Positions 6,994 through 15,777 of a stretch of 64,000 nucleotides of DNA are shown in pieces. Under the pieces are notes generated by a model that worked only from the letters and a program-made list of their open reading frames with translations, was not told the DNA's origin and made no database searches. Source of the stretch: Stutzerimonas stutzeri (GTDB lineage: Bacteria; Pseudomonadota; Gammaproteobacteria; Pseudomonadales; Pseudomonadaceae); NCBI RefSeq assembly GCF_024448895.1, contig NZ_JAMOIC010000003.1:1-64000 (forward strand), in the 5' to 3' direction. The translations under genes and the position numbers were made by a program. Positions within the stretch are counted from its first letter, which is position 1; each line of letters opens with the position of its first letter.

Positions 6994-9813
6994 TCAACTT
7001 CCGCCGCCGCGCTCGAATTCGTCGAGCGCCTTGCGACAGCCTGCGCCGGCGCCTTCTCCGAGCCCAGTTTCGACCCAAGGCAGGATAGCCAGCGGCGGGG
7101 CGATCAGGGCCCCTGCCACGCTGGCCAGCGTGCGGGCGACCAGCTGATCGGTCACTACACTGACCTGCGGGTTGCTCAGCGTGCCTTTGAGTTGCACGGG
7201 TGAGTTGGCCGATAGCAGGCTGAAATCCTTGGCGCGGGTTTCGAACGCAAGGTCCATGCCCTCGCTGTCCAGATCGATCTCGCCCCCTCCAGTGATGTTG
7301 CTATCGGTGGTGTTGATGTACAGCTGCTCCAGCTCCGCAATACCGCGAGTCGAGGCGAAGCGCAGATAGCCGCAGTTCATCTCCACCTTCTTTGAATCAG
7401 CCAGTGCCGCGATGGCGGCTTCGCCAGCGTCGAGGCCGAGTAGCTCAACGGCCAACATATCGAGTTTGCCGCCGGACATGGCCAGCTCCATCTTGCCTTC
7501 GAGGTCGGCCGCCATCTCGCCGAGTGATTCCCCCTCGAACGCCAGGTCCAGCCTGCCGCCGAGAGTGCCGGAGGAATCGTCCGCCACCTGCGACAGATTG
7601 GCGTCACGCAGCACTGGGGAAAGATTGACGCTCTCAATAGCCAATCGCAGCTCGCCAGCGGGCTGCGATTGGCCCACATCGATTCGTAGCCGACCGTCTG
7701 CCCGGCCCTTTCCGATATTGAGCTTCAGCGGTTCGACCAGCAGAACGTTGTCGTCCAGCTCGGCTTTCAGGTCGACGCCATTGAGGGGGAAACTTTCGGT
7801 ATTCACCTTTTCCGCTTCGTACCGGATGATGGCGTCACGGTCACGCAAGGCGTCAAGGCCGATAGGCTCGTCCGAAAACACCTGGTCATCAGTGGGATCG
7901 GTATGCGTACCGGGCGCTTTCAGATCTTCGGTGTCTAGCCTGTTGGAGTGCAGATTCGCCCAGAGCATCGGACGGCCGCTAAGGCTAAGGCGAACATCGC
8001 CGCTCAGATCGCTCTCGCCCCACTGTGCCTTGATGTTCTGTAAACGCAGCTGCTCTTCCTCCCAAGTCAGCCGGCCGCTCTGCTGGTAAGCGGCGAGCGG
8101 GGGAAGGTCCAGACCCGTCAGCGGATTCAGGGTTGCCGGGTTGGGACCTTCGAGCGACGCCTGTATGTCGGCTGCCTTGAGCTCAAGCGGCTCGGTGACG
8201 GTGCCGTCGACATGGAGCCGGCTCTCCCGCGAAGTCAGGGTGCCTTCGACCGGATTAGGCTGCTCGTCAAAGAATTTCAGCAGTGGGCCGAGGCTCAGCT
8301 CGAACTGCAGCGGAATCTCATTGCGCTCGGCATTTCCTTCCAGCTCCAGCCCCGATTCTGTGGATTTGGCCTCCAGCTCGATCCATAGATCCTGCGCCGG
8401 TGCGTCGTAGCGCAGCTGTGTATCACTCACTCGGGCTTCTTCCTGCCCTAGACGGCCATGAAGTTCGCCGTCCAACGTGCCAAGGGTTTCATAACCCAGG
8501 GGGCCCAGCGCCCGGCCGAGGTCCAGCTGATCGAAATCGGCGTCGAGATCTCCGCTCAGGGAGTCCTGTTTCAGATCAAGGGCACCGGTTACGTTGATCG
8601 CGCGGTCACCCTGTTCGGCGTACAGCTGTTCAATCTGCAGCTGCTGATCCGCTAATGCTCCTTTGAGCACCAGCTCGCTCAGCTCGGCGTCGCCGTAGCG
8701 AAGCTGCTCGAGGCTGACGTCCACTTCGCCCCGGTAGCGGCGCAGTGGTTTCAAAACTTGGCTGATGCGTTCCTGCAGGGATTGCGACTCCTCGTCGCGG
8801 GGTGTATTCGATTCGTCCTGGTCCGTCTCGAGCAAGCGCATCACGCCCCAGCGGTTAAGGTCGAGTTGATTACCGTGCAGATTGGCCGTCAGTTCGGGTG
8901 TTTCGCCTTGTTCGAAGACTAGTGAACCCTCGAGCTGACTTTCGCCGGATTGTAACTCGACATCCTGTAGCGCCCAGCGTTGGCCGTCGCGTTGCAATTG
9001 AGCGTTGAACTCGAATGCTGGAACGTCAATGGCGGGGTGCTCGAAGGAGATCAGCTCGGCTGATTCCGGGGCGCTCAGCGTTACCGATCCCGTCAACTTA
9101 TCCATATTTGGCAGCTGTGCAGCCTCGCCATCGAAGCGTGCACGGATCTCCCCCAGCTGGGCGTCGAGCATTACTGCATAGGGCGCGTCAGAGGTCAGTG
9201 CCTCGGAGGGTGGCGCGCCTGTCAGGGTCAACGTCAGTGGTTTGCCCTGCACATTGCCTCGACCTTCGACTGACAGCTGGCGCTCGCCGGAGCCTGCTTC
9301 GGTGGTTGTGATCTCGAGTGTCAGCTCCGCATCGAACTCGGCGTCGCTATAGGTGAGCTGGCCGTCGCTGATTCGGATTCTGTCCGGCTGGATCGGCGGC
9401 TCGCTGTTCTCTGGGCTGTCTTCGTTCATCAACGGCTCCCAGTTGGAGCGGCCGTCAGCGCGTCGACTAAGATCAACCCGCAGTTCCTCAAGCCCGAGCA
9501 GCTCAACGCCCAGGCTGCCGGTCATCAGCTCGCCGGGATCGAGTCGCATCTGAAGCGCATCGAGCTCGAGCATGTAGGGGTTTTCGGCCCACGCCGGGTT
9601 CTCAATCTTGACGTCGCTGAGGCGAATGCCAAGAGGCCAGCCCCAGTCGATATCAAGATTACCGATTTCCACCCCGCGCCCGTCCATGCGCTGGCTTAGC
9701 TGTTCTTCAAGCTTCTCCCGCGCCCATTGCGTCTGTACCAGCATCGCCGCGCCGACGAGCAACAACAGCACAACTGCCAGCACACTACCTAGAATCTTCG
9801 CTGCCTTGACCAC
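6994..9813 (-). CDS. AsmA family protein
   Basis: A 939-residue protein anchored by one N-terminal transmembrane helix (about residues 7-27, ILGSVLAVVLLLLVGAAML) with a very large periplasmic part. The N-terminal block WAREKLEEQLSQRM...VEIGNLDIDWGWPLGIRLSDVKIENPAWAE is the AsmA N-terminal signature, and the C-terminal part (LEGKMELAMSGGKLDMLAVELLGLD and following) matches AsmA C-terminal domains. The family belongs to the bridge-like lipid-transfer/AsmA group thought to affect outer-membrane lipid balance. The start is a GTG with an AGGAGG site. It is monocistronic and converges with the SBP gene at 6976, with only 17 bases between the two stops. Confidence 0.9.
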   Translation of the reverse strand: MVKAAKILGSVLAVVLLLLVGAAMLVQTQWAREKLEEQLSQRMDGRGVEIGNLDIDWGWPLGIRLSDVKIENPAWAENPYMLELDALQMRLDPGELMTGSLGVELLGLEELRVDLSRRADGRSNWEPLMNEDSPENSEPPIQPDRIRISDGQLTYSDAEFDAELTLEITTTEAGSGERQLSVEGRGNVQGKPLTLTLTGAPPSEALTSDAPYAVMLDAQLGEIRARFDGEAAQLPNMDKLTGSVTLSAPESAELISFEHPAIDVPAFEFNAQLQRDGQRWALQDVELQSGESQLEGSLVFEQGETPELTANLHGNQLDLNRWGVMRLLETDQDESNTPRDEESQSLQERISQVLKPLRRYRGEVDVSLEQLRYGDAELSELVLKGALADQQLQIEQLYAEQGDRAINVTGALDLKQDSLSGDLDADFDQLDLGRALGPLGYETLGTLDGELHGRLGQEEARVSDTQLRYDAPAQDLWIELEAKSTESGLELEGNAERNEIPLQFELSLGPLLKFFDEQPNPVEGTLTSRESRLHVDGTVTEPLELKAADIQASLEGPNPATLNPLTGLDLPPLAAYQQSGRLTWEEEQLRLQNIKAQWGESDLSGDVRLSLSGRPMLWANLHSNRLDTEDLKAPGTHTDPTDDQVFSDEPIGLDALRDRDAIIRYEAEKVNTESFPLNGVDLKAELDDNVLLVEPLKLNIGKGRADGRLRIDVGQSQPAGELRLAIESVNLSPVLRDANLSQVADDSSGTLGGRLDLAFEGESLGEMAADLEGKMELAMSGGKLDMLAVELLGLDAGEAAIAALADSKKVEMNCGYLRFASTRGIAELEQLYINTTDSNITGGGEIDLDSEGMDLAFETRAKDFSLLSANSPVQLKGTLSNPQVSVVTDQLVARTLASVAGALIAPPLAILPWVETGLGEGAGAGCRKALDEFERGGGS

Positions 9814-10053
9814 CTGACCTCCTGCTCCGGTCCGCTTGCGCGGATGTGGAATGAGGGTCGGCTACATCGGGTGCAGCCACGTAAGGGTGTCGACCCCAGC
9901 TAGCTTGAAAAAGGTCACCATCAATCGAGCGGCGCAGCCGTCGCGAAGGCTGCCGAAAGGCCCACGGTGGCTGGGGTAAGCCCTCTGCACCTGTTTCCGC
10001 TCGGATCAGCAAATACAGACGGACGGCATCAGCGCGTCCGCCCTGGATGAGGG

Positions 10054-11673
10054 TCAGCCCTGCAGATCGGCCAGCATGGCGGTTGCGACCGCTTCGGCGA
10101 CCTTGATGCCATCGACGCCCGCCGAGAGAATCCCCCCGGCGTAACCGGCGCCCTCACCGGCCGGGTACAGGCCGCGGGTGTTGATGCTCTGCAGGTTGTC
10201 ATTGTCGCGCTTGATCCGCACCGGCGATGAGGTGCGCGTTTCGATTCCGGTGAGAATCGCGTCGGCGCGGTCGAAACCGCGGATCTGCTTGCCGAATGCC
10301 GGTAGCGCTTCGCGGATGGCCTCGATCACGTAGTCGGGCAACGACGGCGCCAAGTCGCCGAGGCGCACACCAGGCTTGTAGGACGGCTCGACCTCACCGA
10401 ACTCGCTAGAAGCGCGACCGCGAATGAAGTCACCCACCAGCTGCCCCGGCGCGCAGTAATCGCTACCCCCCAGTTCGAAGGCGCGCGACTCCAGCTGCTC
10501 CTGCAACTCGACGCCGGCCAGCGGACCGCCAGGGAAGTCTTCGTCCGGGTTGATGCCGACCACGATGCCAGCGTTGGCATTGCGCTCATTGCGTGAGTAC
10601 TGGCTCATGCCGTTGGTGACCACGCGCCCTGGTTCCGAGGTCGCCGCAACCACGGTGCCGCCCGGGCACATGCAGAAGCTGTACACCGCACGGCCATTCT
10701 TGGCGTGGTAAACGAGTTTGTAGTCAGCCGCACCCAGCTCCGGATGCCCGGCGTACTTGCCCAGGCGGGCCTGGTCGATCAGCGACTGCGGATGTTCTAT
10801 CCGGAAGCCCACCGCGAAGGGCTTGGCCTCGATATAGACGCCACGTTCGTGCAGCACGCGGAAGGTATCGCGAGAGCTGTGCCCGAGGGCAAGTACCACG
10901 TAGCGACTGCGCAGTTCTTCGCCGTCTGCCATGCGCACGCCCTGGATGCGGCCATCCTCGATAATGAAGTCGACCACACGGCTGTCGAACCGCACCTCGC
11001 CGCCCAGCGCCTTGATCTCCTCGCGCATGGTCGAAACCACGCCGGTCAGGCGGAAGGTGCCGATGTGCGGCTTGCTGACGAACATGATCTCTTCCGGCGC
11101 GCCGGCACGGACGAACTCGTGCATCACCTTGCGACCGTAGAACTTCGGGTCCTTGATCTGGCTGTAAAGTTTGCCGTCGGAGAACAGCCCAGCGCCGCCC
11201 TCACCGAACTGCACGTTGGACTCGGGGCTCAGCACCTTCTTGCGCCACAACGCCCAGGTGTCCTTGGTGCGGCTGCGCACATCGCGACCACGTTCCAGCA
11301 CGATCGGCCTGAAGCCCATCTGCGCCAGGGTCAGCGCAGCGAACAGCCCGCACGGACCAAAGCCGATCACCAGCGGTCGTTCGCTCAACCCCTCGGGCGC
11401 CTGGCCGACCGGGTAATAGCCGGTGTCCGGCGAGACGCGGATGTTGCGGTCGTCCGCCAAGCGCTCGAGCACCTTTGTCTCGGCCGCCACGCTGGCGTCG
11501 ATGATGTAAACGAAGGTGATCTCGCTGTTCTTCTTGCGCGCGTCATAGCTGCGCTTGAACACCGTGAAGTCGATCAGCTCGGTATCGCTGATCTTCAGGC
11601 GCGTGATGACGGCTTGGCGCAAGGCCTCGGCGGGATGGTCCAGAGGAAGTTGCAGTTCGTTGATGCGAATCAT
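10054..11673 (-). CDS. NAD(P)/FAD-dependent dehydrogenase (COG2509-like)
   Basis: A 539-residue cytoplasmic flavoprotein. An N-terminal region of about 95 residues (MIRINELQLPLDHPAEAL..., VFKRSYDARKK) precedes the FAD-binding Rossmann motif VIGFGPCGLFAALTLAQMG and the acidic strand end PIVLERG. Further FAD-family features are the ALGHSSRDTF block and the C-terminal GLYPAGEGAGYAGGILSAGVDG. Conserved uncharacterised FAD-dependent dehydrogenases of this size are common in Pseudomonas; the substrate is not established. It stands alone between the AsmA gene and the carbonic anhydrase, all on the minus strand. Confidence 0.88.
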   Translation of the reverse strand: MIRINELQLPLDHPAEALRQAVITRLKISDTELIDFTVFKRSYDARKKNSEITFVYIIDASVAAETKVLERLADDRNIRVSPDTGYYPVGQAPEGLSERPLVIGFGPCGLFAALTLAQMGFRPIVLERGRDVRSRTKDTWALWRKKVLSPESNVQFGEGGAGLFSDGKLYSQIKDPKFYGRKVMHEFVRAGAPEEIMFVSKPHIGTFRLTGVVSTMREEIKALGGEVRFDSRVVDFIIEDGRIQGVRMADGEELRSRYVVLALGHSSRDTFRVLHERGVYIEAKPFAVGFRIEHPQSLIDQARLGKYAGHPELGAADYKLVYHAKNGRAVYSFCMCPGGTVVAATSEPGRVVTNGMSQYSRNERNANAGIVVGINPDEDFPGGPLAGVELQEQLESRAFELGGSDYCAPGQLVGDFIRGRASSEFGEVEPSYKPGVRLGDLAPSLPDYVIEAIREALPAFGKQIRGFDRADAILTGIETRTSSPVRIKRDNDNLQSINTRGLYPAGEGAGYAGGILSAGVDGIKVAEAVATAMLADLQG

Positions 11674-11837
11674 GACGAGTCCTGGCCGGTGGCCCCGGCA
11701 GAGGTGGGTGAGCAGGCGCTGAACCCGGAGGTTCGCGGGCGCGAAGTGTAGCGGCGGCAGGGCGGGCTGTCATGGGCCCTAAAGACTGCCAGAAGCGGCC
11801 CCCGACGAGGCGAAGGCCGATTGACGCGAATGACGCG

Positions 11838-12569
11838 TTATTGCAGGACCACCCGAGCGTTCAGCGGTTGCAGGGGGCGGTTATTGGCATGGCCGACAGC
11901 CTTGGTCAGTGCCTCGATCTGCTCGTGCGACGCCACGACGGGCTGCTTGAGCACCAACCAGCGAACGCCTTCGGAGCAGGGCGGAGTGGTGAGTGAACCA
12001 TTGAAACGGTAGTAATCAAGATCGGCTGGCAGCATGTCGCGGATGTTCTGGCGCGGTGATATCGGCTGTTTCTGGCCTTCGACGGGCGGCGTGCCCCAGA
12101 GATTAGCAAGCATGGCGTTCCGCTCGCCTTCCTCGAACATTACTGCCACGACCGCCAGGTTGCCTTTCTCGTCAGCATGGACAAGGTGACCTTCGAGCGG
12201 ATAGGAGCGGCCCTTGATCTGATTCTCGCTTGGCATGTGGAAGTGAAACTGGATTAACTGAAATGACGTTCCGTCCAGCTCGAGGGTACTGCCCGGCTCG
12301 TAGCTCACCTGCACGGTATGACCATTATTGGCCGCCTCGCTCGCACCGGCTGCATAGTCCACTTTAAGCGGTGCGAGCTCGGCTTCGATGAAACCGTCCA
12401 GATTGACCGGCGACTGATTCTGCCCGCCGCAAGAATGAAATTCGGGCGTGAGCTTCGCCCAGTTTTCAGGTCCGGCCGCGCCGAAATATTCCCAGTGAGT
12501 ACCAGGCGTCACAGCCCAGGCGTTCATGCAGGCGGTAAGAGCGCCTGCAGCCAATATAGCTTTCTTCAT
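11838..12569 (-). CDS. Alpha-class carbonic anhydrase, periplasmic
   Basis: A 243-residue protein with signal peptide (MKKAILAAGALTACMNAWA) that should interconvert CO2 and bicarbonate in the periplasm. Alpha-class signatures are present: HWEYFG, CGGQNQSPVNL, the zinc-ligand segment FQLIQFHFHMPSEN with two His, the third His in LEGHLVHAD, and the active-site segment YYRFNGSLTTPPCSEGVRW. The two cysteines (HSCGG and PPCSE) would form the usual disulfide. The ATG at 12569 follows TGAGGA; a TTG two codons earlier is less likely. It is divergent from the PQQ-type dehydrogenase at 12868. Confidence 0.95.
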   Translation of the reverse strand: MKKAILAAGALTACMNAWAVTPGTHWEYFGAAGPENWAKLTPEFHSCGGQNQSPVNLDGFIEAELAPLKVDYAAGASEAANNGHTVQVSYEPGSTLELDGTSFQLIQFHFHMPSENQIKGRSYPLEGHLVHADEKGNLAVVAVMFEEGERNAMLANLWGTPPVEGQKQPISPRQNIRDMLPADLDYYRFNGSLTTPPCSEGVRWLVLKQPVVASHEQIEALTKAVGHANNRPLQPLNARVVLQ

Positions 12570-12867
12570 GGTCAATCCTCAGCGTGTCGATGTCGGAAGC
12601 CTGCCTACAAAGTGGTGAAACAAATTGAAACAGATTGTTTCGGTGATGGCTAACTGATTACTGCGTACCGGTCGATGCTTCTGCCAAGAGCGGATAGATA
12701 GAGGCGCGTGCGGATATCTGGTAAAGGCGCGGATTGCCGCTACGCTGTGATCGAGTTCTCGGTTTTCCTATGCCTGTCGTATCGGCTCGGCCTGCGGCGG
12801 GAGGGGCGCTGAGCACAACAACAATAACGATCGTCTGTCGGGACGACCCCGATGAGGTAGATGCGCT
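12570..12867. other. Divergent intergenic region
   Basis: About 300 bases between the start of the carbonic anhydrase gene and the start of the sugar dehydrogenase gene. It must hold both promoters. A block near 12618-12640 (AAACAAATTGAAACAGATTG) is AT-rich for this genome and carries two AAACA-type direct repeats about 12 bases apart on the carbonic anhydrase side. I see no gene or clear operator. Confidence 0.4.
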
Positions 12868-14142
12868 ATGAAATCTGCTCCTTTTGCCTTGAGTGCATTG
12901 CTGATCTGTATGTCTGGGGTCGCGCTTGCCGCGCCCACCAGCGACGAAGCCCTGGAACGTATGCGCTCTATGAAGACCACCGGTCAGTCGCTCGAGATGG
13001 CGACCATTCCCCAGACCGGCGAAATCGCCGACGCGATACGCGCCAACCTTGCGCGAATCGAGTTGCCGGACGGCTTCAAGATCGAACTTTATGCGGTGGT
13101 GCCCGATGCCCGGCACATGGCGGTCGGGCCATCCAGCGGCGTGGTGTTCGTCGGCACGCGCAAGACCGACCTCTGGGCCGTCACCGACCGCACCAAAAAT
13201 CGCAAGGCGGACGAGGTCAAGCGTTTCGCTCCGGCGATCTCCTTTACCCAGCCAGGCCCATGCTTCAGTCAGGACGGCTTTCTCTTCGTTGCCGAACACA
13301 ACCGCGTGTTGGTCTTCCCGGCCGCGGAGTTCTTTTATGAAGGACCGGATGTCGCAGCGGACATCGTGGTGCCCACCGGCGAGCTGATTCCGACCGACGA
13401 AGAAAGCTACAACCACGGTGCCCGGGTCTGTGCCGTAGGGCCGGACAACAAACTCACCGTGTCCCTGGGGCAACCGCACAACGTGCCGCCTAAGGACAAG
13501 CTCGATCTCTACAGCAAGCACGGTATCGGCGGCATCGTGCGCATGGAGCGCGACGGCAGCAAACGCGAGGTCTACGCGACCGGCGTGCGCAACTCGGTGG
13601 GTATCACCTACAACCCGACCAGCAAAGAGCTTTGGTTTACCGACAACCAGGTGGATGGCATGGGTGATGACATTCCACCGGGCGAGATCAACCATGCACC
13701 GAAGGCCGGCATGACGTTCGGCATGCCCTGGTACGGCGGTGGCCAAGTGCGCACCAAGGAGTACGCCGAGGAAACCCCGCCCGAGGGACTGACGTTCCCG
13801 GTGATCGAAACCGTCGCTCACGCAGCTGACATGGGCCTCACCTTTTATACCGGCAAGATGTTCCCCGAGCAGTACCGCGGCGGGCTGTTCAGCGCTCAGC
13901 GCGGCAGCTGGAATCGGACCGAGCCGGCTGGTGCGCGGGTGATGTTCACGCCTTTCGCCGCCGACGGCAGCGCGCCGTCAGGGGAAACCGTGCCATTCGC
14001 AGAGGGCTGGCTGGACAAGGAGACCGGTGAATACTACGGCCGTATCGTCGACGTTGCGCAGCTCAAGGACGGTTCCCTACTGGTCAGCGACGACACCGCT
14101 GGGGCGATCTACCGAATCTCCTACAGTGCCGATGCGAACTGA
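12868..14142 (+). CDS. PQQ-dependent sugar dehydrogenase (sorbosone dehydrogenase-like)
   Basis: A 424-residue periplasmic protein with signal peptide (MKSAPFALSALLICMSGVALA). It is a six-bladed-propeller type oxidoreductase of the glucose/sorbosone dehydrogenase family: LPDGFKIELYAVVPDARHMAVG, the tell-tale YATGVRNSVGITYNP and ELWFTDNQVDGMGDD, and the final blade LKDGSLLVSDDTAGAIYRI. PQQ is the usual cofactor in the family. The next gene, 62 bases downstream, encodes a small c-type cytochrome, a natural electron acceptor. Cofactor and substrate are inferred. Confidence 0.85.
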   Translation: MKSAPFALSALLICMSGVALAAPTSDEALERMRSMKTTGQSLEMATIPQTGEIADAIRANLARIELPDGFKIELYAVVPDARHMAVGPSSGVVFVGTRKTDLWAVTDRTKNRKADEVKRFAPAISFTQPGPCFSQDGFLFVAEHNRVLVFPAAEFFYEGPDVAADIVVPTGELIPTDEESYNHGARVCAVGPDNKLTVSLGQPHNVPPKDKLDLYSKHGIGGIVRMERDGSKREVYATGVRNSVGITYNPTSKELWFTDNQVDGMGDDIPPGEINHAPKAGMTFGMPWYGGGQVRTKEYAEETPPEGLTFPVIETVAHAADMGLTFYTGKMFPEQYRGGLFSAQRGSWNRTEPAGARVMFTPFAADGSAPSGETVPFAEGWLDKETGEYYGRIVDVAQLKDGSLLVSDDTAGAIYRISYSADAN

Positions 14143-14204
14143 CACAGTGCCATGAGGTGGCCCGGCTCTTGTGAACCGGGCAACGTTGTCCAAGGGGGCT
14201 GAAC

Positions 14205-14543
14205 ATGTCTGTTAATCGTCGTCGCAAAATGGTGATGCACTGGCTCATTCTGCTGTCGTTGCTCTTTGCCACAGAGGTTCGCGCTGACCTCGCGGCCGGG
14301 AAAGCCAAGGCCAAGATGTGCGCGGCCTGTCACGGGATCGATGGCCTGAGCAAGGTGGCCGATGCACCAAATCTGGCCGGCAACGGCGAGCTGTATCTGG
14401 CCCGGCAGCTCAAGGCGTTTCGCAGTGGTGAGCGCAAGCATCCGCAGATGTCGGTAATCGCCGCCGGACTGAGCGACGAGGACATCGCCCTCGTGACGGC
14501 CTGGTACTCGGCCATCAAGGTCAGCGTGGAGCTGCCCCAGTAA
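14205..14543 (+). CDS. Small class I cytochrome c
   Basis: A 112-residue exported protein (hydrophobic HWLILLSLLFATEVRA, cut before DLAAG). It has one haem-attachment site CAACH (about residues 42-46) and the distal methionine ligand likely in HPQMSVIAAGLSDEDI, with NLAGNGELYLARQLKAFRSGERKH as in cytochrome c-553/c4-half type proteins. It should carry electrons in the periplasm, probably from the dehydrogenase encoded just upstream. The two genes appear to be one transcription unit. Confidence 0.9.
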   Translation: MSVNRRRKMVMHWLILLSLLFATEVRADLAAGKAKAKMCAACHGIDGLSKVADAPNLAGNGELYLARQLKAFRSGERKHPQMSVIAAGLSDEDIALVTAWYSAIKVSVELPQ

Positions 14544-14709
14544 GGCCGGCGAGCGCGGCATCGACGGCAATGCTCTGGAAGCCCGGTCGATCCTCTATAC
14601 TCGCAGCCCTTTCGGGCCGGCGGCGCTGCTGCGTCATGCCGGCCCGGCAACGTATCAACAATTTGAGGTGTGGCGCCGCTCTCGCTCCTCGACGAAGTAA
14701 GGAACATCC

Positions 14710-15168
14710 ATGCTCAACAACGATGTGATGCGCAGCCTGCGCTACATCCTCAATGTCAGTGACGCCAAGATCGCCGAGATCACTCGCCTTACCGGTTGCG
14801 AGATTCCCGATGACGAGGCGGTTGCCTATCTGAAGAAAGAAGACGAGGAAGGGTACAAGCCCTGTGGTGACCGGATCATGGCGCATTTCCTCGATGGCCT
14901 GGTGATCTACAAGCGAGGCAAGGACGACAGCAGGCCGACGCCGCCGATAGAGCTGCCGATCAACAACAACATCGTGTTGAAAAAGCTGCGAGTCGCCTTC
15001 GAGCTGAAGGAAGACGACATGCACGAAATCCTCAAATCAGTGGACTTTCCGGTATCCAAGCCAGAGCTCAATGCACTGTTCCGCAAGGCCGGGCACAGCA
15101 ACTACCGGGCCTGCGGCGATCAGCTATTGCGCAATTTCCTCAAGGGCCTGGCGCAACGCGGTAACTGA
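14710..15168 (+). CDS. DUF1456 protein (YehS-like)
   Basis: A 152-residue soluble protein with two DUF1456 repeats: repeat one LRYILNVSDAKIAEI...YLKKEDEEGYKPCGDRIMAHFLDGL (about 9-64) and repeat two LKKLRVAFELKEDDMHEIL...FRKAGHSNYRACGDQLLRNFLKGL (about 87-148). It is homologous to E. coli YehS, of unknown function. The ATG follows AAGGA. It ends just before a strong bidirectional terminator. Confidence 0.92.
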   Translation: MLNNDVMRSLRYILNVSDAKIAEITRLTGCEIPDDEAVAYLKKEDEEGYKPCGDRIMAHFLDGLVIYKRGKDDSRPTPPIELPINNNIVLKKLRVAFELKEDDMHEILKSVDFPVSKPELNALFRKAGHSNYRACGDQLLRNFLKGLAQRGN

Positions 15169-15190
15169 GCAATCACTGTGCTGCAGATAT

Positions 15191-15220
15191 AAAAAAGCCC
15201 CGTCATGAACGGGGCTTTTG
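15191..15220. terminator. Bidirectional intrinsic terminator
   Basis: An 11-bp stem AAAAGCCCCGT / ACGGGGCTTTT with a five-base loop, preceded by an A-run and followed by a short T-run. It serves both the convergent DUF1456 gene (plus) and DUF4168 gene (minus). Confidence 0.92.
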
Positions 15221-15234
15221 CGTATCGGCGAGCG

Positions 15235-15627
15235 TTAGCTCTGGATCATCGAGATGACCTTGTCACGCAGCTGAGGATCGCTCTGCACCGCCTGGTTGAT
15301 GGCGTTGTATTCCTCGATGCTCAGGTCATTTTCTTCGACCGTATTCATCATTTTCTCATTAGCCTGCTGCTGCAGCTGCTGGGCTTCGGACGGATCGCCG
15401 GTCTTCTCCAGCTTGGCGGTGAAGTCCTGGCGGATCTCCATGATTTCACCCAGGGAGTCGGCAAATTTCTCAAGCTTCTTGTCGCTGATGTCCGAGGCTT
15501 GCATCGCCGGTGCGGCTTGCGGTGCCTGCGGCTGAGCGGCTTGCTGCGCCACAACCTGCGAGCTGCCGGCGGCCATGAACAGGGCGAACAGGCTGGCGGA
15601 TACGAAGCGAGTATTGAGCTTGGTCAT
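15235..15627 (-). CDS. DUF4168 secreted protein
   Basis: A 130-residue exported protein: signal peptide ending near SSQVVAQQ, a short Gln/Ala/Pro linker, then a helical DUF4168 domain (DISDKKLEKFADSLGEIMEIRQDF ... LSIEEYNAINQAVQSDPQLRDKVISMI). The domain is of unknown function and is common in periplasmic proteins of Pseudomonas and cyanobacteria. A single gene, convergent with the DUF1456 gene. Confidence 0.88.
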   Translation of the reverse strand: MTKLNTRFVSASLFALFMAAGSSQVVAQQAAQPQAPQAAPAMQASDISDKKLEKFADSLGEIMEIRQDFTAKLEKTGDPSEAQQLQQQANEKMMNTVEENDLSIEEYNAINQAVQSDPQLRDKVISMIQS

Positions 15628-15777
15628 GTGTATTCATCCTGAGTTTGAAAAGACGATCAGGACATTGCATCAGCCATGCCATTTCTGGCGGATTTTGTAA
15701 GTAGTTGATCAGTAAGGAAAATGACCGCCGGTCTCGCTCCAGTCGACGGTCAATCCTTCCTTCTGTATGGTGCCAGA

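Noticed and set aside
9814-10053. Riboswitch or small RNA between the AsmA and FAD dehydrogenase genes
   Set aside because: Some G-rich stem-like segments are present, but no known riboswitch core could be assembled by eye.
10705-11751. A 348-codon open frame on the plus strand
   Set aside because: It is antisense to the FAD dehydrogenase gene, which has clear cofactor motifs; no signal or domain in the antisense frame.
12658-13821. A 387-codon open frame on the minus strand
   Set aside because: It lies wholly opposite the sugar dehydrogenase gene, has His/Arg-rich composition typical of antisense frames in high-GC DNA, and shows no motif.
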